Below, piece after piece: positions 8,852-16,857 of a DNA stretch of 64,000 nucleotides. The position numbers were made by a program, and so were the translations under genes. The stretch lies in NCBI GenBank assembly GCA_949297765.1, contig CASFTV010000003.1, positions 116,712-180,711 on the forward strand, written 5' to 3'. The notes beneath the pieces were generated by a model. The model searched no databases. It was given only the letters and a program-made list of their open reading frames with translations, and was not told the DNA's origin. Numbering within the stretch: position 1 is the first letter of the stretch; every line of letters starts with the position of its first letter. Source of the DNA: an uncultured bacterium. GTDB taxonomy: Bacteria > Verrucomicrobiota > Lentisphaeria > Victivallales > UBA1829.

Positions 8852-10038
8852 CACTCCTCCTCCCCGACGATCAGCGCCGTATTGCATCCCCCGAATCCCA
8901 GCGACGTGGACATTGCGAAATGTCCGGAAAAGGCGGTCTCCTCCGCAACCGGCGCAAGCGGCATCTCCTCCTCTTTCCGTCGGAATCCCGGACTCGCCGG
9001 AAGCCGTTTCTCCCGGAGCATGATCATGGAGAAAATCAGCTCCAGCACCCCCGCCGCGCCGAGAGTATGCCCCGTCATTCCCTTGGTGGACAGAAAACGG
9101 ACTTCCGGGCCGAAGATCCGGGCAAACAGAGAGCTTTCACAGAAATCATTGGTCCGAGTTCCCGTTCCGTGCGCATTGAGGAATGCAATCTCCTCCGGCC
9201 GGAGTCCCGCTCTGGCGAGAGCCTGGCGGATCGCCCGTTCCAATCCGCGTCCGTCCGAATGCGGACTGGTGATGTGATAGGCGTCCCCGCCCTGACCGTA
9301 TCCGGCGAGGACCATGCGGAGCGAGCGGTCCGCGGGCATCAGCTCCCGGAAGGTTTTTTCATTCATCAGCACCACGGCGCCGGCACCCTCGCCGAGATTC
9401 AGTCCGGAGCGGTCCGCATCGAACGGACGGCAGGGTTCGGAGCTCGCCACGCCGAGGGCATGAAATCCCGCCACGGGAACGCGGTTGAGTTCATCTGCGC
9501 CCGATGCGACGGCGATGTCGCACCGTCCCGACTCGATCCAGAGAGCCGCCAGCGCCACGGCATCCGCCCCGGACGCGCAGGCGTTGGAAACGATGCTGAC
9601 CGGTCCCCGGAATCCGTATTTTTCCCGGAGACGGTCCGCCGAATTCAGATGCAGATACCGTTTGAGCGGTTCCAGCGTATCAATTTCATTCCGGCGCAGT
9701 TTTGCATAAAACGGAATATTGTTGAGCTGGCAGGCGACCGTGGTTCCAAGAGTGAGTCCGACCCGGTATTTCCGGAGCTTTGCAATCGGCACAGCGGTCT
9801 CCGCGAGCGCCTCCGCCACCGCATGTTCCAGCAGAGCGATGGTTCTGGACGGCTCATGAAGCGGGAAACGCGTCAGGGCGAAGAGCGGCAGCTTCAACGT
9901 GGTTCCGACCCATTCCGGCGGCATGGACGGAGGATTGACAGGAGCATACAGTCCCCGGAGCGTTTCCGCGCATCCGTCTCCGGCATTGGAAATGCAGCCG
10001 CATCCGGCGATATAGATTGTCCTGTGTTCCGTCGTCAT
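8851..10038 (-). CDS. Beta-ketoacyl-ACP synthase (KAS II/FabF type)
   Basis: The 395-residue ketosynthase has all catalytic residues: Cys in SNACASG near 154, His in NAHGTGTRTND near 290, Lys in STKG near 319, and His in GHTLGAAG near 324. It would perform decarboxylative Claisen condensation on the cluster ACP. The start MTTEHRTIYIAG is preferred over an ATG 30 bases upstream. The shorter start gives the usual FabF-like N-terminus, and the -10 box of the visible promoter (10078-10083) ends only nine bases before the longer start, which would leave almost no leader. It heads the minus-strand operon KS, KS-like, ACP, acyltransferase, ligase. No ketoreductase or dehydratase is present, so reduction, if any, would use housekeeping enzymes. 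Confidence 0.85.
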   Translation of the reverse strand: MTTEHRTIYIAGCGCISNAGDGCAETLRGLYAPVNPPSMPPEWVGTTLKLPLFALTRFPLHEPSRTIALLEHAVAEALAETAVPIAKLRKYRVGLTLGTTVACQLNNIPFYAKLRRNEIDTLEPLKRYLHLNSADRLREKYGFRGPVSIVSNACASGADAVALAALWIESGRCDIAVASGADELNRVPVAGFHALGVASSEPCRPFDADRSGLNLGEGAGAVVLMNEKTFRELMPADRSLRMVLAGYGQGGDAYHITSPHSDGRGLERAIRQALARAGLRPEEIAFLNAHGTGTRTNDFCESSLFARIFGPEVRFLSTKGMTGHTLGAAGVLELIFSMIMLREKRLPASPGFRRKEEEMPLAPVAEETAFSGHFAMSTSLGFGGCNTALIVGEEE

Positions 10039-10077
10039 GGCATCCAGTTGTTCTGCGAGGTGTTCCATTCCTTGTGT

Positions 10078-10105
10078 AATATAGAATCTCTTTTGCTGAA
10101 TTCAA
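10078..10105 (-). promoter_or_regulatory. Promoter of the ketosynthase operon
   Basis: On the minus strand, TTGAAT (10100-10105) and TATATT (10078-10083) are separated by 16 bases. The predicted start site lies close to 10071, which supports translation from the ATG at 10038. Confidence 0.5.
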
Positions 10106-10166
10106 ATCGGAAACGCGTTCCCGACAGACGATTTCAGCAGAGACGTCCGGATCCCCATTCCGGGAC

Positions 10167-10195
10167 TTGACATTTCCGCAGGAGGAGACTAGATT
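10167..10195 (+). promoter_or_regulatory. Sigma-70 promoter of the sugar symporter gene
   Basis: TTGACA (10167-10172), 17 bases, TAGATT (10190-10195): a near-consensus promoter about 75 bases ahead of the ATG at 10269. The TTG of the -35 box is in frame with the symporter and could be mistaken for a start codon. Confidence 0.6.
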
Positions 10196-10268
10196 ACAAC
10201 GAAACGGCAACCGCTCCGGGCTGCCGGATTCCGACAACAAAACACCGTCATCCGGGAGAGGTATTTTC

Positions 10269-11573
10269 ATGAAAAAAGAGCCGCTGCTGCATTTGAACGG
10301 AACGAGTTTCGTTCTTCCCTTCACGCTGATCACCCTCTGCTTTGCGCTGTGGGGATTCGCCAACGACATCACCAATCCGATGGTCAAGGCGTTTTCCAAG
10401 ATTTTCCGGATGAGCGTTACGGACGGAGCTCTGGTTCAGGTGGCGTTTTACGGCGGCTATTTCGCAATGGCGTTTCCGGCGGCGATGTTCATCCGGAAAT
10501 ACACCTACAAGGCGGGAATCCTGCTCGGACTCGGACTCTATGCGTTCGGGGCGTTCGCGTTTTTCCCCGCCAAGATGAGCGGGAACTACTATGCGTTTCT
10601 GCTGGCGTACTTCATTCTGACCTGCGGACTCTCCTTTCTGGAGACGAGCGCCAATCCCTTCATTCTTTCGATGGGGCCGGAGAGCACGGCGACACGCCGG
10701 CTCAATTTTGCCCAGGCGTTCAACCCCATCGGGTCGCTCTGCGGAATGTATGTGGCGATGAACTTCATTCAGGCGCGCCTGAATCCGATGGACACCGCCG
10801 CCCGCGAAAAACTCAGCGATGCGGAATTCGAGGCGCTGAAGGAGACGGAACTTGCCACGCTGATCGCGCCATATCTTCTGATCGGAATCGTGATTCTGAT
10901 TCTGTTTTTCGTCATTCTCGCGGCGAAGATGCCGCGGAATCAGGATCAGTCGCACGAGATCAATTTCCTTCCGACGCTGAAACGGATCTTCCGCATTCCG
11001 GTCTACCGGGAGGGAGTGCTTGCGCAGTTCTTCTACATCGGCGCGCAGATCATGTGCTGGACGTTCATCATTCAGTACGGGACCCGGCTGTTCGTCTCCA
11101 TGGGCATGGAGGAGAAGGCGGCGGAGGTGCTCTCGCAGAAGTACAACATTGCGGCGATGATCCTGTTCTGCGCCAGCCGGTTTGTCTGCACGTTCCTTCT
11201 CCGCTACTTCAAACCGGGAAGACTGCTGATGGTGCTTGCGATTTTCGGCGGAGCGTTCACGATCGGAACGATTGTTTTTCAGAACATCCTGGGGATGTAC
11301 TGCCTTGTAGCGGTTTCGGGGTGCATGTCGCTGATGTTCCCGACCATCTACGGCATTGCGCTGGAAGGGATGGGGGATGATGCGAAGTTCGGCGCGGCCG
11401 GACTGATTATGGCGATCCTCGGAGGATCCGTGCTTCCGCCGTTCCAGGCGGCGATTATTGATCTTGGAACGATCGGGGGATTCCCTGCGGTGAATCTCTC
11501 GTTCCTCCTTCCGCTGATCTGCTTTGTCGTCGTGATGACCTACGGCTGGCGCGCGGACCGGCTCCGGAGATAG
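10269..11573 (+). CDS. Major facilitator sugar:H+ symporter, FucP/GluP type
   Basis: This membrane protein of 434 residues has about twelve hydrophobic segments. The first helix reads ALWGFANDITNPMVKAF, the FucP/glucose-galactose transporter signature, and helix 4-5 carries LSFLETSANPF and NFAQAFNPIGSL, both typical of FucP-like carriers. It would import L-fucose, galactose or glucose together with protons across the inner membrane. The start MKKEPLLHLNG is chosen from the family N-terminus and GAGAGG about 11 bases upstream. It is transcribed alone from a strong promoter, divergent from the ketosynthase operon. Substrate cannot be fixed from sequence; the nearby glycosidase operons make released hexoses plausible cargo. 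Confidence 0.85.
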   Translation: MKKEPLLHLNGTSFVLPFTLITLCFALWGFANDITNPMVKAFSKIFRMSVTDGALVQVAFYGGYFAMAFPAAMFIRKYTYKAGILLGLGLYAFGAFAFFPAKMSGNYYAFLLAYFILTCGLSFLETSANPFILSMGPESTATRRLNFAQAFNPIGSLCGMYVAMNFIQARLNPMDTAAREKLSDAEFEALKETELATLIAPYLLIGIVILILFFVILAAKMPRNQDQSHEINFLPTLKRIFRIPVYREGVLAQFFYIGAQIMCWTFIIQYGTRLFVSMGMEEKAAEVLSQKYNIAAMILFCASRFVCTFLLRYFKPGRLLMVLAIFGGAFTIGTIVFQNILGMYCLVAVSGCMSLMFPTIYGIALEGMGDDAKFGAAGLIMAILGGSVLPPFQAAIIDLGTIGGFPAVNLSFLLPLICFVVVMTYGWRADRLRR

Positions 11574-11603
11574 AAGGAACGGAAGAAAGCCGGAACGGGG
11601 GAC

Positions 11604-11632
11604 TTGTCTTTTGCCGTCCGGCGTGCTATACT
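11604..11632 (+). promoter_or_regulatory. Sigma-70 promoter of trxB
   Basis: TTGTCT (11604-11609), 17 bases, TATACT (11627-11632), with the ATG of trxB 42 bases downstream. Confidence 0.6.
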
Positions 11633-11674
11633 ACCCGGACGGATGATCCAACAGAGAAAAGACGAGGTATTGTT

Positions 11675-12592
11675 ATGAGAAATCTGATTATTGTCGGCTC
11701 CGGCCCCGCCGGACTGACCGCTGCGCTCTATGCGGGACGGGCAAATCTGAATCCGCTGGTCATCTCCGGACCGCTTCCGGGCGGACTGCTGACCCAGACC
11801 AGCGAGATCGAAAACTTCCCGGGATTCCCGGACGCGATCAACGGGTACGAACTGATGGCGAAAATGCAGGAACAGGCACAGAAGTTCAACGTGGAGTTCC
11901 TGAGCGAAACCATCGAATCGGCCGAGCTGAAGGCGGGAGGACCGCAGATTCTTCATCTGAGCTCCGGCGAAACGCTGGAATGCAGAGCGCTGATCGTTGC
12001 GGCGGGATCGAGTCCCCGGTGGCTCGGCCTCAGCTCCGAGGAGAGCTTCAAGAACCGCGGGGTCTCCGCATGCGCGACCTGCGACGGAGCGTTCTACCGC
12101 GGACTCCCGGTTGTCGTCGTCGGAGGAGGCGATTCCGCCATGGAGGAGGCCTGCTTCCTGACACGCTTTGCCTCGGAGGTCACAGTGATCCACCGCCGCG
12201 ATCGGCTCCGTGCATCGAAGATCATGGCGGAACGGGCGGAAAAGAATCCCAAGATCAAATTTGTGTGGAACGCAGTGGTGTCGGAGATCTACGGCGGAAG
12301 CGACGTGGACGGCATCAAAGTGAAGGACGTGCAGACCGGGGAAGAAAAGTCAATTCCCTGCAAAGGAGTCTTTGTCGCGCTCGGGCATCTTCCGAACACA
12401 CGTCCGTTCGCCGGACAGCTGGCGATGGACGAGTCCGGCTACATTGAGCTCTGCGGGAACACCTCCGCCACATCGGTGGACGGCGTGTTCGGCGCGGGCG
12501 ACTGCGCGGACAAGCGCTACCGTCAGGCGATCACCGCGGCCGGCATGGGCGCCCGGGCGGCCATCGACGCCGAACGGTGGCTCGAAAGCTGA
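11675..12592 (+). CDS. trxB: Thioredoxin reductase
   Basis: The 305-residue flavoprotein has the FAD-binding GSGPAGLTAALYAGRA near the N-terminus, the redox-active CATC in SACATCDGAFYRG near 134-137, the NAD(P)H-binding VVGGGDSAMEEA near 150, and the closing FAD motif GVFGAGDCADKRYRQAITAAGMG. The HRRDRLRAS motif is the NADPH-preferring version. It keeps thioredoxin reduced in the cytoplasm and so supports ribonucleotide reductase and disulfide repair. Length and domain order are normal. It has its own promoter and is followed by a strong hairpin, so it is likely a single-gene transcript. Confidence 0.95.
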   Translation: MRNLIIVGSGPAGLTAALYAGRANLNPLVISGPLPGGLLTQTSEIENFPGFPDAINGYELMAKMQEQAQKFNVEFLSETIESAELKAGGPQILHLSSGETLECRALIVAAGSSPRWLGLSSEESFKNRGVSACATCDGAFYRGLPVVVVGGGDSAMEEACFLTRFASEVTVIHRRDRLRASKIMAERAEKNPKIKFVWNAVVSEIYGGSDVDGIKVKDVQTGEEKSIPCKGVFVALGHLPNTRPFAGQLAMDESGYIELCGNTSATSVDGVFGAGDCADKRYRQAITAAGMGARAAIDAERWLES

Positions 12593-12623
12593 ACCGTTTT
12601 TCCATCCGCAGAAGGGGAAACGC

Positions 12624-12662
12624 CCCGTGAATCCGCACCGGAACGGCAGACGGATTCACGGG
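12624..12662 (+). terminator. Strong hairpin after trxB, no U-tract
   Basis: A perfect 12-bp stem (12624-12635 with 12651-12662) with a 15-nt loop begins 31 bases after the trxB stop. No T-run follows, so it may act as a 3'-end stabiliser or need another factor to terminate. Confidence 0.4.
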
Positions 12663-12793
12663 ATGGAGCTGTCCGCACATTCCCCGCAGAGATGAAATTC
12701 ATGATTTTTTTTCCTTTTCCGCTTTATTAAAAGAAAAAATATGCTATATTCATCACCTGAATATCATTTTTCAACAGGAGAGAAAGCATCAAT

Positions 12794-13174
12794 ATGAAGA
12801 CAGAAAAACGCAAAGCCCAGCTTGATTTCGTCTGCGGAGAACCGGATTGCGACGCCGTCATCAAATTCGATCTCATGGAAGTTGCACGGGAGGACTTTCA
12901 GATTCTCTGCCCGAAATGCCACAAGCCCTATCAGTTCGACGCGGAGCTGCGGGAAAAGCTGCTGAAACTGCACAATCTGGTTCAGGTTCTCCGGCAGGCG
13001 GAGTCCATTCTGGGAGACTGCAATGTGGCGGTCGCCGTTCCGGGAGGAGAGGTCAAGATTCCTTATGCCCTGCTGCTGACCAGACTCAACACCATGATCT
13101 CATTGAACGTCGGGGAGAAAAAGATTGATTTTCATCTCCGCATCGAACCCTCGTCTTCCGATACATTCAGATGA
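12794..13174 (+). CDS. Small zinc-ribbon protein of unknown function
   Basis: I do not recognise a named family. The 126-residue protein has no signal peptide or membrane segment. Cysteines at 14 and 19 (CGEPDC) and at 39 and 42 (CPKC) could bind one zinc. A charged helix follows (about 48-68), then a C-terminal part rich in beta residues. It lies 17 bases upstream of pyrE, with secA after that, so the three probably share a transcript. An AT-rich stretch with TATATT near 12745 could be its promoter, but no good -35 box is visible. AGGAG lies about 12 bases before the ATG. Reasonable guesses include a nucleic-acid-associated or regulatory zinc protein, but nothing proves this. Confidence 0.6.
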   Translation: MKTEKRKAQLDFVCGEPDCDAVIKFDLMEVAREDFQILCPKCHKPYQFDAELREKLLKLHNLVQVLRQAESILGDCNVAVAVPGGEVKIPYALLLTRLNTMISLNVGEKKIDFHLRIEPSSSDTFR

Positions 13175-13191
13175 AAGGACTCAGGACAACC

Positions 13192-13785
13192 ATGGCTATG
13201 ACCCAGGATCAAATCGTCAGGGAACTTCAGGATGCCGGCGCACTTCTGACCGGCCATTTCAAACTCCGCAGCGGCAAACACAGCAACCGTTTTTTCCAGT
13301 GTGCGCTGGTGTTTGTGGACCCGGCCCGCGGGGAACGTCTGTGCGCGGAACTTGCGCGCCGCGTCACGGAACAGGGGATTCAGGCCGACACGGTCATCTC
13401 CCCGGCGGTCGGCGGACTGTTCGTCGGGCAGGAAGTGGCCCGGGCGCTGAAGCTCAAATCCATTTTTGCGGACAAGGTCAACGATGAGCTGGTTCTGAAA
13501 CGCGGCTTTTCGATCCGTCCCGGAGAACGGGTGATCGTTGCGGAAGACGTCGTGACCGAAGGAGGCCGGGTCCGGCAGACCATTGATCTGGTCCGGCGCC
13601 TCGGCGGCATCCCGGTGGCGGTGACCATCATCACCGACCGCAGCGGAGGGAAAGCCGACTTCGGACTTCCGCTGTTCAGTCTGCTCCAGCTTGATCTCCC
13701 GACCTATCCGGCGGAGGAGTGTCCTCTCTGCCATGACAATGTTCCGCTCACGACCCCCGGCTCCGGCGCGGGGTCCAAAGCCTAA
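13192..13785 (+). CDS. pyrE: Orotate phosphoribosyltransferase
   Basis: The 197-residue enzyme has the phosphoribosyl-binding motif VIVAEDVVTEGGR near the middle. N-terminal LLTGHFKLRSGKHSNRFFQCA is typical of PyrE, where it contacts orotate and PRPP. It converts orotate and PRPP to orotidine 5'-phosphate in pyrimidine synthesis. I chose the ATG at 13192 because AGGA lies seven bases upstream. Another in-frame ATG at 13171 overlaps the previous stop and has no ribosome-binding site. The C-terminus carries a CPLC pair and a short Gly/Ser tail. It sits between the zinc-ribbon gene and secA with very short gaps. Confidence 0.92.
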   Translation: MAMTQDQIVRELQDAGALLTGHFKLRSGKHSNRFFQCALVFVDPARGERLCAELARRVTEQGIQADTVISPAVGGLFVGQEVARALKLKSIFADKVNDELVLKRGFSIRPGERVIVAEDVVTEGGRVRQTIDLVRRLGGIPVAVTIITDRSGGKADFGLPLFSLLQLDLPTYPAEECPLCHDNVPLTTPGSGAGSKA

Positions 13786-13800
13786 GAAAGACTGTAGTTT

Positions 13801-16764
13801 ATGCTCACCAATATTCTGAAAGCGATTTTCGGGAGCAAATCGGCGCGCGACGCCAAACGGATGGCTCCCCTTGTCAAACGCATCAATGAACTGGAAGTTT
13901 CGTACCAGAGCCTGACGGAGGAACAGCTCAAGGCCAAAACGCAGGAATTCAAAGACCGTCTTGCCAAAGGGGAGACGCTCGACGATATTCTCTGCGAAGC
14001 CTTTGCGACCGTCAAGAATGCCTGCCGCCGTCTCTGCGGCACCACCGCGACGGTCTGCGATCACGAACTGACATGGGATATGATCCCCTTCGACGTCCAG
14101 CTGATCGGCGGGATCGCGCTGCACAAGAAGAAAATCGCGGAAATGGCCACCGGCGAAGGAAAAACCCTCGTGGCCACAATGCCGCTCTATCTCAACGCGC
14201 TGACCGGCCGGAACTGCCAGCTGGTCACGGTCAACGACTATCTTGCGCGGCGCGACTCGGAGTGGATGGGAATCGTCTACAAATACCTCGGGCTGACCGT
14301 CGGCTGCATCCAGAATGAAATGAATCCGGAAGAACGCCGCGCCCAGTACGCCTGCGACATCACCTACGGAACCAACAGCGAATTCGGATTCGACTATCTG
14401 CGCGACATGGGCATGGCGACCAGCAAAGAACAGCTGGTCCAGCGCGACCACTACTTTGCAATCATCGACGAAGTCGACTCGATCCTGATCGACGAAGCAA
14501 GAACGCCGCTGATTATTTCCGGTCCTGTTGCGAATTCGTCGCACCAGTTTGATGTTCTGAAGCCCGCGATTGCGGATCTCTACAACCGCCAGAATCTTCT
14601 CTGCGCACGCCTCGTCCAGGAGGCGAAAACCGTTCTCGACAACGAGAATTCCACCGAGGAACAGCAGGAAGAGGCGATCACAAAACTTCTTCAGGTCAAG
14701 ATGGGAATGCCGCAGCACAAGAAGCTGATGCACGTTCTGGAAGATCCTGAAATTCTCAAGCGGGTGGAAAAGGCGGAACTGATGGCACGCAGCGAACAGA
14801 ACCGCGGACTTCTCCAGGAGATCCAGAGCGAACTGTTCTTCTCCATGGAGGAGCGCAACCACGAAGCCGATCTCACGGAAAAGGGACGCGTTCTCATTTC
14901 CGGGAACGACCCGAACGCGTTTGTTCTTCCCGATCTTCTGGAGTCCCTGCACGACATCGACACGGACGCCTCGCTCTCCGAAGCGGAAAAGATCAAGAAG
15001 AAACAGGATTTCCAGGAGCAGTTCGCGCTCAAGAGCGAAAAGCTTCACGACATTTCCCAGCTTCTGCGCGCCTACTGCCTCTATGAAAAAGACGTGCATT
15101 ACGTCGTGCAGGAAGGGAAGGTGCTCATCGTCGACGAACACACGGGACGCATTCTTCCCGGACGCCGCTTCAGTGAAGGACTCCATCAGGCGCTCGAAGC
15201 CAAGGAGAACGTCTCCATTGAGGAGGAGACCCAGACCTTTGCGACGATCACGATCCAGAACTACTTCCGAATGTATGAGAAGCTCGCCGGCATGACCGGT
15301 ACCGCGGAAACGGAAGCCAATGAGTTCCACCAGATCTACAAGCTCGACGTGATGGTCATTCCGACCAACCGTCCCTGCCGCCGGGTGGACTACAACGACT
15401 GCGTCTACAAGACGAAACGGGAAAAATTCAACGCGATCCTCCGGGATGTGAAGGAACGGTACGACAAAGGCCAGCCGGTCCTGCTCGGCACGATCTCGGT
15501 GGAAGACTCCGAGCTTCTGAGCCGGATGCTGAAGATGCGCAACATTCCCCACAACGTCCTGAACGCGAAGAACCATGCGCGGGAATCGGAGATTGTGGCC
15601 CGCGCGGGCGAGAAGTACGCAGTCACGGTGGCGACCAACATGGCGGGACGCGGAACCGACATCAAACTGGCGCCGGGCGTTGCGGAACTCGGCGGACTTT
15701 ACGTCATCGGCAGTTCGCGGCACGACTCCCGCCGAATCGACCGGCAGCTGCGCGGACGAAGCGCGCGTCAGGGAGATCCGGGAGCCTCCCGTTTCTATGT
15801 CTCGCTGGAAGACAATCTCATGCGCATTTTCGGTTCGGACCGCATTGTCAAAATCATGGAGAAGTTCGGTCTGGAAGAGGGAGAGGAACTCCAGCATCCG
15901 TGGCTGAACAAGTCCATTGAGACGGCGCAGCGCCGCGTGGAACAGCATTACTTCTCCATCCGCAAACGCACGCTTGAATACGACGATGTGATGAACAAAC
16001 AGCGCGAAGTCATCTACGGCATCCGCAAGGAGATTCTCCTCAACGACACGTCGCGCGACTTCATCTTCGACACGGTCGACGCCGAGGTTGAACGGCGGAT
16101 TCAGCTTGCCGTCAGCCTCTGCGATTCCGATTCGAAGGAGACCATCAACCGGGACAATCTGCTCGGCTGGCTCAACACGACCTTCCCGATCGGCTTCACC
16201 GACGAGATCTTCTCGTTCAAAGAGGACAACTCGCCCGATACCGCCGCCATCCAGAAGGCAATCACCGACCGCATCACGGAAATGTACAAGGTCAAGGAGA
16301 CCTACGAGGATCCCGAAGGATTGAAATGGCTTGAACGCCACATCATTCTGGATGCGATCGACCGTCTGTGGCAGGATCATCTGCGCGCAATGGACCACCT
16401 GCGTTCCAGCATCGGACTCCGCGCCTATGCCCAGAAGGATCCGCTGATCGAATACAAGCAGGAAGCCTTCAAGATGTTCGATGAACTCATTCAGGCGATT
16501 GATCAGGAAATTCTCGTGAACATGTTCCGTTCCGCGACCAGTCTTGCCGCATTTGAACAGCTTTTTGCGAACATCCCGCAGCATCTGACCGCGGGCGGTC
16601 CGGCACCGATGGAGGATGTCTCCGCGAATCCGGAAAATCCGGAACAGAACCAGGAAGTCCCGGATATTCAGATCTCCTTCCGCCGGGAAACGCCGAAAAT
16701 CGGACGCAACGATCCCTGTCCCTGCGGTTCCGGAAAGAAGTACAAGCACTGCTGCGGCCGCTGA
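13801..16764 (+). CDS. secA: Preprotein translocase ATPase SecA
   Basis: At 987 residues this is a full-length SecA. Visible marks are the Walker A region [11 protein letters not shown] near 115, the Walker [18 protein letters not shown] near 221-237, and the second motor domain with [10 protein letters not shown] and [14 protein letters not shown] near 640-655. The C-terminal zinc motif [13 protein letters not shown] binds SecB or ribosomes in other bacteria. An enlarged, charged region at about 270-410 lies in the preprotein cross-linking domain, as seen in several Gram-negative phyla. It drives proteins through SecYEG, which the many signal-peptide enzymes in this window would need. The ribosome-binding site is weak. 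A clear terminator follows. Confidence 0.96.
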   Translation: MLTNILKAIFGSKSARDAKRMAPLVKRINELEVSYQSLTEEQLKAKTQEFKDRLAKGETLDDILCEAFATVKNACRRLCGTTATVCDHELTWDMIPFDVQLIGGIALHKKKIAEMATGEGKTLVATMPLYLNALTGRNCQLVTVNDYLARRDSEWMGIVYKYLGLTVGCIQNEMNPEERRAQYACDITYGTNSEFGFDYLRDMGMATSKEQLVQRDHYFAIIDEVDSILIDEARTPLIISGPVANSSHQFDVLKPAIADLYNRQNLLCARLVQEAKTVLDNENSTEEQQEEAITKLLQVKMGMPQHKKLMHVLEDPEILKRVEKAELMARSEQNRGLLQEIQSELFFSMEERNHEADLTEKGRVLISGNDPNAFVLPDLLESLHDIDTDASLSEAEKIKKKQDFQEQFALKSEKLHDISQLLRAYCLYEKDVHYVVQEGKVLIVDEHTGRILPGRRFSEGLHQALEAKENVSIEEETQTFATITIQNYFRMYEKLAGMTGTAETEANEFHQIYKLDVMVIPTNRPCRRVDYNDCVYKTKREKFNAILRDVKERYDKGQPVLLGTISVEDSELLSRMLKMRNIPHNVLNAKNHARESEIVARAGEKYAVTVATNMAGRGTDIKLAPGVAELGGLYVIGSSRHDSRRIDRQLRGRSARQGDPGASRFYVSLEDNLMRIFGSDRIVKIMEKFGLEEGEELQHPWLNKSIETAQRRVEQHYFSIRKRTLEYDDVMNKQREVIYGIRKEILLNDTSRDFIFDTVDAEVERRIQLAVSLCDSDSKETINRDNLLGWLNTTFPIGFTDEIFSFKEDNSPDTAAIQKAITDRITEMYKVKETYEDPEGLKWLERHIILDAIDRLWQDHLRAMDHLRSSIGLRAYAQKDPLIEYKQEAFKMFDELIQAIDQEILVNMFRSATSLAAFEQLFANIPQHLTAGGPAPMEDVSANPENPEQNQEVPDIQISFRRETPKIGRNDPCPCGSGKKYKHCCGR

Positions 16765-16792
16765 GATCCGCGCATCCGCGAAAAAATTGAAC

Positions 16793-16830
16793 GCCCGCTC
16801 CGTTGATTCCGGAGCGGGCATTTTAATTTT
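16793..16830. terminator. Bidirectional terminator between secA and the convergent glycosidase operon
   Basis: A 10-bp stem (16793-16802 with 16810-16819) with a 7-nt loop is followed on the plus strand by ATTTTAATTTT. On the minus strand it is followed by a T-rich stretch around 16781-16790, so it may serve both converging operons. Confidence 0.7.
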
Positions 16831-16857
16831 CCGACCGTTCGACAGGATCCCGTTTTT

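Noticed and set aside
10167..10268. A TTG start that would add 34 residues to the sugar symporter
   Set aside because: The TTG is part of the -35 box and the added residues are not found in the transporter family.
13132..16821. A 1229-codon open frame antisense to secA
   Set aside because: It mirrors the secA reading through GC-rich third positions, shows no family motif, and secA itself is unmistakable.
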